Source: an uncultured Chlamydiae bacterium
GTDB taxonomy: Bacteria > Chlamydiota > Chlamydiia > Chlamydiales > CACLRR01
DNA: 64,000 bases
Assembly: GCA_902609415.1 (NCBI GenBank)
Contig: CACLRR010000002.1
Coordinates: 42,446 to 106,445 of the forward strand
Direction: 5' to 3'
The translations under genes and the position numbers were made by a program. The notes under the pieces were generated by a model. The model saw only the letters and a program-made list of their open reading frames with translations. It searched no databases and was not told the DNA's origin. This document shows, piece by piece, positions 44,235 to 53,025 of this stretch; the stretch's first letter is position 1; each line of letters starts with the position of its first letter.

Positions 44235-44894
44235 ATGACAAAGACTGTTTCTGTAAATGATGAAGTAGCTAGCTATTTAGAGGAGTTTGGGGTAACCGAT
44301 CTTTCTGTTTATGAGCGAAGTAGGAAGGCTACTATTGAGGAGTTTAGAGAGGCCTCTGTATTGCAGATTACACCAGAACAGGCCGATTTCCTAAAGCTTT
44401 TAATAAACATTGGAGGCTACAGAAATATTTTAGAATTGGGTACTTTTACTGGGTATAGCGCTCTTTCAATGGCTCTTGCCATGGGTAAGGGTGGAAGGGT
44501 GTTTACAGTCGATAAATGCCTAAGAGCCACCAGTGTTGCAAGGAAGCTTTGGGGACATTATCCGATAGGAGCTAATATTGAGTTAATGATCTCAGATGCA
44601 ATGGATGCCCTGGAAGGTCTTATTAGTAAAAAGAAGGAGTTTGATTTTATCTTTATTGATGCGGATAAGATCAACTATATCAACTACTATCAGCTCTGCT
44701 CAAAGCTACTTAGTAAGAAGGGTGTTATGGTTTTTGATAATGTCCTCTGGAGAGGTGATGTGGCTGATTCTTCTAAGCGCAAAAAGTATGTGCAGCAAAT
44801 ACACTCATTTAATCAATTTGTCAAACAAGATGGGCGTTTTACCACATCAATATTCTCTGTTGGCGATGGCATGATGGTGTGCCAATCAGCCTAA
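44235..44894 (+). CDS. Class I SAM-dependent O-methyltransferase
   Basis: This 219-residue protein belongs to the catechol-O-methyltransferase-like family (O-methyltransferase family 3). NILELGTFTGYSALSMALA is the SAM-binding motif I, FIDADKINYINYYQL carries the metal-binding Asp, and VLWRGDVADS is the conserved loop after the sheet. The methyl acceptor is unknown. It is inserted between the dnaA2 block and mraZ, and is followed by a decayed gene. Confidence 0.9.
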   Translation: MTKTVSVNDEVASYLEEFGVTDLSVYERSRKATIEEFREASVLQITPEQADFLKLLINIGGYRNILELGTFTGYSALSMALAMGKGGRVFTVDKCLRATSVARKLWGHYPIGANIELMISDAMDALEGLISKKKEFDFIFIDADKINYINYYQLCSKLLSKKGVMVFDNVLWRGDVADSSKRKKYVQQIHSFNQFVKQDGRFTTSIFSVGDGMMVCQSA

Positions 44895-44931
44895 TTCCTA
44901 ATTCATTTATAATAAGATGAAAAGGAGTTTT

Positions 44932-45221
44932 ATTATTAAAAAAAAAGAAAGAAATTAGCTGTCCTAGGTGTAAAAGCGAAATAGAAGAAAAGAAAAAAAC
45001 TGGAATGTGGCGCTTGTGGTAAAAGAGTAGTAGTGTGTGGCGTCAGAGAATGTCCCTTATCTTGTGAGAAAAATACTAAACATTTGGTTTTTAGTGATTG
45101 CGGTTTCTCTAACAGCTTTAAAGAAATAGATGAATCTGAAAAATCAGAATAAGAATCAGTTGAAGTTAAGTCTAAAAAACCTAAAACAGACGAAAAAGAG
45201 CTGGATAAAGATAAGGGTTAG
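44932..45221 (+). pseudogene. Decayed zinc-ribbon protein gene
   Basis: This 525-nt gap (44895-45419) holds the remains of a small gene. One frame gives ISCPRCKSEIEEKKK, another continues at 45000 with ECGACGKRVVVCGVRECPLSC and a Glu/Lys-rich tail, which is cut by TAA at 45150 and reads on (ESVEVKSKKPKTDEKELDKDKG) to TAG at 45219. The frames meet at an A7 run (44993-44999), and the start region has an A9 run (44938-44946) preceded by AAAAGGAG and ATT ATT. So it has at least one, probably two, homopolymer indels and one nonsense codon. The intact form would be a small two-ribbon zinc protein of unknown role. Confidence 0.6.
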
Positions 45222-45352
45222 GTTAGTGTGTAGTAATAGTTCTTGTTCTTCCCACTAAAACCCACTTTTTTCTTTGATTAGTCTTCTGGTTAATTCTTAA
45301 CTATTTAAACAGAGTTTGTAATTACGGATCCTGTTTTTATTATTTTAAGTTG

Positions 45353-45381
45353 TTGCGTAGTTTTTTATAGATTGCTATGCT
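45353..45381 (+). promoter_or_regulatory. mraZ promoter
   Basis: TTGCGT at 45353-45358 and TATGCT at 45376-45381, with 17-nt spacing, form a good housekeeping promoter. Transcription would start around 45388, within the MraZ-type repeats that follow, and about 30 nt before the mraZ ATG. Confidence 0.55.
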
Positions 45382-45382
45382 G

Positions 45383-45397
45383 TGGGAATAGGTGGGA
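45383..45397 (+). promoter_or_regulatory. MraZ-box repeats
   Basis: TGGGA occurs at 45383-45387 and again at 45393-45397, exactly 10 bp apart. This is the TGGGN-N5-TGGGN arrangement that MraZ binds in E. coli and mycoplasmas, just before its own gene. Only two repeats are seen, against three or four usually. They overlap the expected transcription start, as expected for autorepression of the division cluster. Confidence 0.6.
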
Positions 45398-45419
45398 AAT
45401 TTAGAAGAGACAGCAACTG

Positions 45420-45947
45420 ATGACGCAAGGTTTTTTTAGCGGTTCTTATGAAGTAAAGTTGGATGAGAAGGGACGTTTTGTCTTGCCTCAAGATCTACGC
45501 TATCAGCTTGTTGAGAATGGTGAACTTAAGTTTTCTATAGCTTTAAGTATGGGTGGTTGCTTAGCTATTTATAAGCGCTCAGAGATGGATAGAATTGTAG
45601 AATGTTTTAGGAAGAAACAGCATATAGCAAAGTTTCAGAAGTTCTTTACACTCTTTTTTTCCACCCTTTTCCACACATCCTGTGATAAAGTGGGAAGGGT
45701 GAATCTGCCAAAAGTATTAAAAAATGGTGTGGGTATTCAGTCAAAAGTTGTCATTGCAGGGGCAATGAACAAAATTGAGCTATGGCCACAAGAGGTTTAT
45801 CAGAAAAATCTTACAGATCTTCTTACTGATGCAAGAAATGATCAGGATTTATCAGCATTAATGGAAGAGGCATTTTCAAGTGAAGATAGCCAAAATGAAA
45901 CTAAGATTGAAGACGCAGTAGAGAGGGTTCAAACGACAACACTATGA
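45420..45947 (+). CDS. mraZ: Division/cell-wall cluster transcriptional regulator MraZ
   Basis: MraZ is an AbrB-like DNA-binding protein that controls the division and cell-wall cluster. It has 175 residues, somewhat longer than the usual 145-150 because of an acidic C-terminal tail. Both half-domains are present: SYEVKLDEKGRFVLPQDLR and SCDKVGRVNLPKVLKNGVG, the two copies of the DxKGR-type swapped-hairpin motif. Its stop overlaps the rsmH start by 4 nt. A promoter and MraZ-type repeats lie directly before it. Confidence 0.94.
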   Translation: MTQGFFSGSYEVKLDEKGRFVLPQDLRYQLVENGELKFSIALSMGGCLAIYKRSEMDRIVECFRKKQHIAKFQKFFTLFFSTLFHTSCDKVGRVNLPKVLKNGVGIQSKVVIAGAMNKIELWPQEVYQKNLTDLLTDARNDQDLSALMEEAFSSEDSQNETKIEDAVERVQTTTL

Positions 45948-46887
45948 GAGATGAAAAAGTAAATGAAGAGAATATGCCACATATTCCAGTGATGCGAGAT
46001 GAAGTTCTTGAAGTATTTGAAGGAATTCATCTGAAGGTTTTTGTTGATTGCACCTTAGGTGCAGGAGGACATGCAAGTGAAATATTAAAAGCTCATCCAG
46101 AGATTGAGACTTATATTGGGTGTGATAGAGATGAAAATGCAATCAATATTGCTAAGGAAACATTAAAGCCTTGGCAGGGTAAGGTTCAGTTTCATCGAGT
46201 CAATCACGTTGATATAGAAAAAGTGCTCGATCAAATTGGTATTGAGAAAGTAGATGGTTTTTTTTTGATTTAGGAGTTTCATCGATGCAGTTAGATGAGG
46301 GAAAAAGAGGGTTTAGTTTTAAGAGAAGTGGTCCACTTGATATGAGGATGGATCCCTCTTCTCCCATATCTGCTGAGGACGTTGTGAACGATTTCCCTGA
46401 GAAAGATTTAGGTGAAATGTTTAAGAATTTTGGTGAAGAGCGCATGTGGAGAAGAGGTGCTAAGGCTATTTGCAGAGCAAGAGAGAAGATGCGTATAACA
46501 ACAACAAAAGAGCTTGCAGACATTATTTCTAGAGCTTTTGCAGGCAAGGGAGAAAGAAAGGCACATCGTGCTACCAAAATTTTCCAGGCAATTAGAATAT
46601 ATGTCAATGATGAGATGAAGACGTTAGAGAGTTCTATTAAGACAGCTATAGAAAGGCTTGCTCCTGAGGGAAGATGTGCAGTTTTATCATATCATTCCCT
46701 AGAAGATAGGATTGTAAAAAATGTATTTAGGGCAGCCTCTCAGCCTTTACAAAATGTCCACGGAATGACTGTTAACCCTCCAGTATTAAAGATGTTAAAG
46801 AAGAAAATTATTGTGCCTAAATTTGGTGAAAGTCGCCGTAATAGACGATCTAGAAGTGCTAAAATGAGAGCAGTTGTAAAGTTATGA
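45944..46887 (+). pseudogene. rsmH: 16S rRNA C1402 N4-methyltransferase with a frameshift at a T tract
   Basis: RsmH (MraW) methylates C1402 of 16S rRNA. Two frames make one complete protein of about 314 residues. The first (45944-46273) has VDCTLGAGGHASEIL (SAM motif) and runs to KVDGFF. The second continues DLGVSSMQLDEG, GPLDMRMDPS, YHSLEDRIVK and ends in a basic tail. They meet at a run of nine T (46258-46266); ten would restore the usual DGxxxDLGVSS. Everything else is intact, so a one-base sequencing or assembly error or slippage during transcription is at least as likely as true loss. Its neighbours overlap by 4 nt on both sides. Confidence 0.9.
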
Positions 46888-47246
46888 AGAAGCATATAAT
46901 AGCTCAGATCTTTTTTTTCATGTTTGTTGTCTCGGGTTATGTTTATGCCTATCTCTATAAGGAAAATATGATCACTTCTATGCGTATTGCAATAGCAAAA
47001 GAGAAGGATGAGATCTATCAGCTAAAGGAAGATAACCTAAGGTTAAGTTACCAGGTGGACTTATTTGAAAATCCTAAGTTCTTGTTTAGTTTAGCAAAAA
47101 GACCTGAATATTCTCATCTAGAAATGCCATTTTCAAGTGATATTCTTGTATTGGAAACAGAGGTGAGTAAAGAAATAGTAGTGCAACCTGAAGAGAAACA
47201 AGTCTTTAGCTTCTATCCAACCGTTGTTGTAGGGGCTAAGCATTAA
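46884..47246 (+). CDS. FtsL-like bitopic division protein
   Basis: This 120-residue protein has one N-terminal membrane helix (IIAQIFFFMFVVSGYVYAYL, residues 5-24) followed by a helical, coiled-coil-like stretch (AIAKEKDEIYQLKEDNLRLSYQVD). Position between rsmH and ftsI and this topology are those of FtsL, which recruits the septal synthase with FtsB. Sequence similarity to FtsL is weak, as usual. It overlaps rsmH by 4 nt, and ftsI follows after 15 nt. In Chlamydia the gene at this place is annotated as hypothetical. Confidence 0.8.
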   Translation: MKKHIIAQIFFFMFVVSGYVYAYLYKENMITSMRIAIAKEKDEIYQLKEDNLRLSYQVDLFENPKFLFSLAKRPEYSHLEMPFSSDILVLETEVSKEIVVQPEEKQVFSFYPTVVVGAKH

Positions 47247-47261
47247 ATTGAGATTGATAGG

Positions 47262-49220
47262 TTGGAAAAAGAGAGAAAAGGGCGTCTTATTCTCCTAAGT
47301 TTGTTTGTGGTTTTTTTATTCACTCTACTTATTATTCATTATTTTAAGATACAAGTTGTTGATTTTAGGAGGTGGACGCAGCTTGCAAAGCAACAACATC
47401 AGACAGTGATTGAAATACCCTCTAAGCGTGGAGTTTTTTATTCAGATACATCACTCCAATATGGCCACCCAGAAAAGGCTTTGGCCTTTGTTATTGATGT
47501 TCCAAAGTATCATCTAATGATTGATCCATCGATCATCCCTTTTCGATATAAAGAGCCTATGATGGAGAAAATACTGAGTATACTAACTGAAATTGAGGAC
47601 GAAGATAAATTTAAGGCCCATTTTAGTAAGAGATCTAGATCCAGAAAATTAGCTTCCTGGCTTTCAAAAAGTAAAGAAGAGCAGATAATGCAGTGGTGGA
47701 AACCTTTTGCAAGGGAACACAGAATTACAAAGAATGCTCTTTTTTGTATTAAGGAGTATAAGCGCTGTTATCCATTTGGAAAATTATTAGGTCAGGTTTT
47801 ACATACGCTTAGGGATGATAGAGATGAAAAAACAGGAGAACAGATACCCACAGGAGGATTAGAGCTTGTTTTTAATAAGGAGCTAAAGGGAGTCAACGGA
47901 AAGCAGGTTTATATGCGCTCACCTTCGTATACTTTTGAGACAGATAAAGTGGTTGAAGAGTCTAAGGATGGACAAGATATTCACTTAACAATCAATCACT
48001 ACATTCAGGAAGTTGTAGAAAATGAGCTAGAAAAAGGTGTAAATAAAGTGCATGCAAAGAGCGGTTGGGCAGTGTTAATGGATCCATTTACGGGTAATAT
48101 AATGGCTTTAGCACATTATCCCTTCTTTAACCCAGCAAACTATAGAGATTACTATAATGATGAAAAATTACAGGAAAATGTAAAAATTAAAGCTATAACA
48201 GATTGTTTTGAACCTGGATCGACAATGAAACCATTGACTATGGTAATAGCTCTTCTTGCTAATGAGGAGCTAAAGAAACGAGGAAAGAGACCAATTATTG
48301 CACCTAGCGAGATGTTAAGGGTTGATAATGGAATCTTTCCAGGAAGAGGGGCTCCACTTAAAGATGTAAGACATCATAAAAATCTAAACATGTATCATGC
48401 TTTACAAAAGTCCTCAAATATATATTTTGCTAGAGTGATAGAACGAGTGATAGCCCACCTTGGAGTTGATTGGTATAAAGAACAGCTTGAGAGGATATTT
48501 GGCTTTGGTATGAAGACAGGTATTGAGCTTCCTTATGAAAATCCTGGATTCCTACCAGATCCTGGTGCCTTATATGCTAATGGGAAGCTGCAGTGGTCAT
48601 TGCCAACACCTTATTCGTTAGCTATTGGTTATAATTTGCTTACTAATTCATTGCAGATGGTAAAAGCTTTTGCGCTTATCGCAAACGGAGGGTATGATGT
48701 TAACCCAACACTGATTAAAAATAAGTGGAGTGCGGAGAAGGCCAAAAGGTTAATTCCAGAAGACATTGTTAATGTTGTTACAGATGGATTAAAATATGTG
48801 ACAAAGCCTGGTGGTTCAGCAGTATATGCAGATGTAGGGGGATATACAGTTGTAGGTAAAACCAGTACAACAGAGAAGTTGATCGAAGGAAAATACTCTA
48901 AAAAGAAACATTTTTCTAGCTTTGTTGGTTTCTGTCCAGCAGGCAGAAAAACGAAGGATCGACCCAGGTTTGTGCTTATGGTAGGGATAGATGAACCAAA
49001 GTCTCGATATATTCCTGGATTTGGAACAACACATTATGGAGGTAAGTCTGCTGCACCTGTCTTTAAGGAAATAGCAAAACAAGTTCTTGACTATTTAGGT
49101 GTAGAAGAGGATGACCCATATGGCTGGTCTAAATCTGATCAGCGGTATGATGAATCTAAGGCTGTATGGATGAAAGAGGTTAAAATATTAGATAAATTGT
49201 ATAAGGAATACAATAAATGA
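47262..49220 (+). CDS. ftsI: Penicillin-binding protein 3 (FtsI-like transpeptidase)
   Basis: This is a septal class B penicillin-binding protein. It has 652 residues. One N-terminal helix (LILLSLFVVFLFTLLIIHYF) is followed by the pedestal domain and the transpeptidase domain with EPGSTMKPLT (active-site Ser and Lys), QKSSNIYFARV (SxN), and VVGKTSTTEKL in place of the usual KTGT. The KTS form keeps the Lys and Thr. The start is TTG at 47262; no ATG is available nearby. It overlaps murE by 4 nt. It would crosslink the transient septal peptidoglycan of chlamydiae. Confidence 0.95.
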   Translation: MEKERKGRLILLSLFVVFLFTLLIIHYFKIQVVDFRRWTQLAKQQHQTVIEIPSKRGVFYSDTSLQYGHPEKALAFVIDVPKYHLMIDPSIIPFRYKEPMMEKILSILTEIEDEDKFKAHFSKRSRSRKLASWLSKSKEEQIMQWWKPFAREHRITKNALFCIKEYKRCYPFGKLLGQVLHTLRDDRDEKTGEQIPTGGLELVFNKELKGVNGKQVYMRSPSYTFETDKVVEESKDGQDIHLTINHYIQEVVENELEKGVNKVHAKSGWAVLMDPFTGNIMALAHYPFFNPANYRDYYNDEKLQENVKIKAITDCFEPGSTMKPLTMVIALLANEELKKRGKRPIIAPSEMLRVDNGIFPGRGAPLKDVRHHKNLNMYHALQKSSNIYFARVIERVIAHLGVDWYKEQLERIFGFGMKTGIELPYENPGFLPDPGALYANGKLQWSLPTPYSLAIGYNLLTNSLQMVKAFALIANGGYDVNPTLIKNKWSAEKAKRLIPEDIVNVVTDGLKYVTKPGGSAVYADVGGYTVVGKTSTTEKLIEGKYSKKKHFSSFVGFCPAGRKTKDRPRFVLMVGIDEPKSRYIPGFGTTHYGGKSAAPVFKEIAKQVLDYLGVEEDDPYGWSKSDQRYDESKAVWMKEVKILDKLYKEYNK

Positions 49221-50674
49221 AACTAAAAAAAATATTAGAAGGTATTCAAGGTATAGAGGTTAAGGGAACAAGAGATGTAGCGATACAATCGATAACAAAC
49301 GATTCAAGAACCGCATCTCCAGGATCTTTATTCATAGCAAAGAAAGGGAAGAATTTTGATAGTGGCCAATATATTGATGATGTTATTCAAGCAGGAGCTG
49401 TAGCTGTTGTTACAGATGTTTTTAATCCATTTAATATAAATATTGTACAGGTCATATACCCTTTTCCTGAAAAGATTGAGTCTCTTATTGCAAGAAACTT
49501 TTATGGTCCTGTTGATCAAAAAGTAAAGCTTTTCGGTATAACAGGCACAAATGGAAAAACAACATCGGTACACCTCCTACATCATATATTGATGAGAGAG
49601 GGTTGTGGTCTAAGCTCAACTATAGCAAGAATTACAGGCCCTCACCACTTTCCATCTCATTTGACAACTCCAGATGTTTTATCACTTTATAAATTGATCA
49701 GCGATATGAAGACCTGTAGTCTAAAGTATGGAGCAATTGAGGTTTCATCTCATGCATTAGAACAAGAAAGGGTGGGAAAGCTTAATTTTGCAGCAGCGCT
49801 ATTTACAAATATTTCACATGAACATCTTGATTATCATGTAACGATGGATAGCTATCTTCAATCAAAGAGTAAGCTTTTTTCTGGACTTCAAAAAGAGAGT
49901 CCAGCGCTCTTTAATGCAGATGATCCACAGTGGAAAAAAATAGCAAAGCTTTCAACAGGTAGGGTGATCACTTTTGCTATTTATAATGATGCGGATATTA
50001 AGGCTATAAATATCAGATTTATTGGTGAAAAGACACAATTTGATGTGAAATACCAAGGAGAAGTACTCACTTTTGAGACGCCATTGCTTGGAGAATTTAA
50101 TCTTTATAATTGCTTGGGAGTGATTGGTCTATGTCTATCTATGAATATGCCTAGAGACTTGATCATTGCTGGGGTAAATAGTTTTAAGGGAATAAAAGGA
50201 AGGCTTGAGAGGGTTAAACGGATTAAGGAGGAGGTGTATGTTGACTTTGCACATACTCCAAAAAGCTTAGAAGAGGCACTTAAGGCGTTAAGAGAAAAAA
50301 AACCTAATCGTCTTCTTGTTTTGTTTGGTTGTGGCGGTAATAGAGATAGAGAGAAGAGACCGCTTATGGGAAGAGTTGCAGAGGCACATGCAGATATTTC
50401 TATTATAACAGAAGATAATTCCAGGAATGAAAACATAACAGACATTATTAACGAGATTACTTGTGATATGACAAGAGGTAAACATATGCACATCATTAGG
50501 GATAGAGGGGATGCTATTAGTAAAGCACTTTCTCTGATGAAGACAGGTGATGTATTACTTGTTGCAGGTAGAGGTCATGAGACAACGCTGCAAATAAAAG
50601 AGGGCATTATACCTTTTGATGATGTAAGTATGATTGAAAAAAAATCTTTGATCAATTGTGGAGATCTTCTATGA
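49217..50674 (+). CDS. murE: UDP-MurNAc-tripeptide synthetase MurE
   Basis: MurE adds the third amino acid (meso-DAP in chlamydiae) to UDP-MurNAc-dipeptide. It has 485 residues. ATP loop GITGTNGKTTSVHLLHHIL and the carbamylated-Lys region are intact. The amino-acid selecting motif reads EDNSRNENI, where most DAP-specific enzymes have DNPR: the Arg that contacts the DAP carboxylate is retained but Pro is Ser. dapL in this window supplies the precursor. It overlaps ftsI by 4 nt and is followed by amiA. Confidence 0.96.
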   Translation: MKLKKILEGIQGIEVKGTRDVAIQSITNDSRTASPGSLFIAKKGKNFDSGQYIDDVIQAGAVAVVTDVFNPFNINIVQVIYPFPEKIESLIARNFYGPVDQKVKLFGITGTNGKTTSVHLLHHILMREGCGLSSTIARITGPHHFPSHLTTPDVLSLYKLISDMKTCSLKYGAIEVSSHALEQERVGKLNFAAALFTNISHEHLDYHVTMDSYLQSKSKLFSGLQKESPALFNADDPQWKKIAKLSTGRVITFAIYNDADIKAINIRFIGEKTQFDVKYQGEVLTFETPLLGEFNLYNCLGVIGLCLSMNMPRDLIIAGVNSFKGIKGRLERVKRIKEEVYVDFAHTPKSLEEALKALREKKPNRLLVLFGCGGNRDREKRPLMGRVAEAHADISIITEDNSRNENITDIINEITCDMTRGKHMHIIRDRGDAISKALSLMKTGDVLLVAGRGHETTLQIKEGIIPFDDVSMIEKKSLINCGDLL

Positions 50675-50693
50675 TTCTTACAAAAGGATTCAG

Positions 50694-51380
50694 ATGATCA
50701 GGTGGATAAGAAAAGCTCTAATGATGGTCGTGCTCCTTTTCTGTGCATCTTGTGGTACTAAGGTTGCATATGAACACGATTATCAATATAGAGTTACAAA
50801 GGAAGTCCCACGAAATGTAGTAAAGGCGATGCCGCATGTAATGTTAGATGCAGGGCATGGGGGATTTGATTTAGGAGCTAAGTGTCAATCATGTGAAGAG
50901 AAGGATCTCTGTTTGCAGACAACACTGATGGTAAGAGATGAACTAAGACGTATGGGATACAGGGTGAGTCTGACAAGAAATAGCGATCAGTTTATTCCCC
51001 TGAAGCAAAGAGCTGCTATAGCAAATGAATCTAAGTGTCAGCTATTTGTATCAATACATTATAATTCAGCAAAAAATGTACGCGCTGAGGGTATTGAAAT
51101 TTACTACTATCCTGAAAAGTATAAGCCTTGGCGAAAGGATAAGTCTAAGAATGTGTCGCAGTTAGTCTTAAAGCATTTAATAGAAGCTACATCTGCAAAG
51201 TCAAGGGGTGTAAAGGAAGGTAATTTCTGCGTTATCAGAGAGACCAATATGCCATCAATATTAATTGAATGTGGATTTATTACCCATAATGCCGAGCGTA
51301 ACAGGATCCAAAATCATGAATATATGCAAACTCTTTCAAATTCTATAGCACTTGGAATTGATAATTACTTTAATCATTGA
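50694..51380 (+). CDS. amiA: N-acetylmuramoyl-L-alanine amidase AmiA, lipoprotein
   Basis: This zinc amidase (Amidase_3 family) cuts peptide stems from the glycan. The zinc ligands are in LDAGHGGFDLGAK (His), the Glu in CEEKDLCLQ, His in FVSIHYNSA, and the catalytic Glu in LIECGFITH. I take ATG 50694: it gives a short signal peptide ending in LLFCASC, a lipobox, so it is probably a lipoprotein. An upstream in-frame ATG (50658) lies inside murE. 228 residues. C. pneumoniae AmiA is reported to act also as a penicillin-sensitive carboxypeptidase; I see no obvious SxxK active site here. Confidence 0.92.
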   Translation: MIRWIRKALMMVVLLFCASCGTKVAYEHDYQYRVTKEVPRNVVKAMPHVMLDAGHGGFDLGAKCQSCEEKDLCLQTTLMVRDELRRMGYRVSLTRNSDQFIPLKQRAAIANESKCQLFVSIHYNSAKNVRAEGIEIYYYPEKYKPWRKDKSKNVSQLVLKHLIEATSAKSRGVKEGNFCVIRETNMPSILIECGFITHNAERNRIQNHEYMQTLSNSIALGIDNYFNH

Positions 51381-51420
51381 TTATAATTAGTGGAAAAAGC
51401 TTAATGTAGGGTAATAAATG

Positions 51421-51494
<74 letters not shown>

Positions 51495-51564
51495 TCAAGA
51501 AATTTAGTAGCTAAGGATAAACATTTCATAGGTTCTTTGGCAAGAATAAAAGGGGAGTAATTGA

Positions 51565-53025
51565 ATGAGTGATGCAGATATTGGATTAATTGGGCTTGCA
51601 GTAATGGGACAGAATCTCATTCTCAATATGAATGATAAGGGGTATAAGGTTGTTTGTTATAATAGAACAGTGGAAAAAGTAGATGCCTTTTTGTCAGGGC
51701 CAGCAAAAGGGACTAATGTTGTTGGTGCTAAATCACTTGAAGAGTTTGTTGGCAAGCTAAAGAGGCCCAGGAAGTTTGTCTTAATGGTGAAGGCAGGAGA
51801 TGCGGTAGATAGCTTTATAGAAAAGGCACTACCTTATTTAGAAAAGGGTGATATTATTATTGATGGTGGAAATTCACACTATCCAGACACCCAAAGACGC
51901 TATGAAATGCTTAAAGAAAAGGGGTTACATTTTGTTGGTATGGGTATTTCAGGTGGCGAAGAGGGTGCTCGTAATGGTCCATCGATGATGCCAGGAGGAA
52001 GCACCGCTGCTTGGCCCTATATTAAGGATATCTTTCAATCAATTGCTGCTACGAGTGAGGGTGAGCCGTGTTGCGATTGGGTAGGTGAAGGTGGTGCTGG
52101 TCATTTTGTAAAGATGGTTCATAATGGTATTGAGTATGGAGATATACAGCTGATTTGCGAAGTTTACGATCTTCTCAGTAGAAGTCTTGATTGTAGTCAA
52201 GATGAATTAGCTAAGATCTTTAATCAGTGGAATAAAAGTGAGCTTGATAGTTACCTTATTGAGATTGCTGCTAAGGTGTTTTCTCATAGAGATAGTAGTG
52301 GTGATTTTTTGCTTCCAAAAATTTTAGATGCTGCAGGTGCAAAAGGTACAGGAAAGTGGACAACAGAGAGCGCGTTAGATGAAGGGATTCCACTATCTCT
52401 TATTGGTGAAGCCGTCTTTGCAAGAGCCTTATCTGCAATGAAGGAGGAGAGAGTAGATATTCATAAGCTCTATAATTCAAATAGTAAATCAGTCAATTTA
52501 ATTGCCGGTGACTTAAAGGAAGAAAAGGTAGAGGATTTTAGAAAAGCTCTTTATGCAGCAAAGATTATTAGCTATACCCAAGGTTTTATGCTAATGCGTG
52601 AGGCCTCTAAAAGGTATAAATGGAATCTTAATTTTGGATCGATAGCACTTATGTGGCGTGGTGGCTGTATCATCCGAAGTGTTTTCTTGGGTAAAATTAA
52701 ATCAGCTTTTGAACATAATCAGAATTTAACTAGTCTTCTAATGGATAGTTTCTTTAAAGAGGAGTTAACAAAAACATTACCTAGTTGGAGAAGAACAGCA
52801 GCCTTTGGTATTGAAAATGCAATACCACTTCCATGTCTTACAAGTGGCCTTACTTTTTTTGATGGAATTACAACAGATCGTCTTCCACAAAACCTCACTC
52901 AGGCATTAAGAGACTTTTTTGGCGCACACACCTTTGAAAGAATTGATGCTCCGCGTGGACAATTTTTTCACGAGAAGTGGCTTGAATCAAGTGGGGATAT
53001 AAGCTCAACAACTTATAATGCTTAA
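51565..53025 (+). CDS. gnd: 6-phosphogluconate dehydrogenase (decarboxylating)
   Basis: Gnd makes ribulose 5-phosphate and NADPH in the oxidative pentose phosphate pathway. It has 486 residues. NADP fold GLAVMGQNLILNMNDKG, a GISGGEEGARNGPSMMPGG active-site loop and VKMVHNGIEYGDIQ with the catalytic Lys are all intact. The C-terminal swapped tail ends in TFERIDAPRGQFFHEKWL. GGGGAG precedes the ATG. In C. trachomatis it also lies beside lepA. Confidence 0.97.
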   Translation: MSDADIGLIGLAVMGQNLILNMNDKGYKVVCYNRTVEKVDAFLSGPAKGTNVVGAKSLEEFVGKLKRPRKFVLMVKAGDAVDSFIEKALPYLEKGDIIIDGGNSHYPDTQRRYEMLKEKGLHFVGMGISGGEEGARNGPSMMPGGSTAAWPYIKDIFQSIAATSEGEPCCDWVGEGGAGHFVKMVHNGIEYGDIQLICEVYDLLSRSLDCSQDELAKIFNQWNKSELDSYLIEIAAKVFSHRDSSGDFLLPKILDAAGAKGTGKWTTESALDEGIPLSLIGEAVFARALSAMKEERVDIHKLYNSNSKSVNLIAGDLKEEKVEDFRKALYAAKIISYTQGFMLMREASKRYKWNLNFGSIALMWRGGCIIRSVFLGKIKSAFEHNQNLTSLLMDSFFKEELTKTLPSWRRTAAFGIENAIPLPCLTSGLTFFDGITTDRLPQNLTQALRDFFGAHTFERIDAPRGQFFHEKWLESSGDISSTTYNA

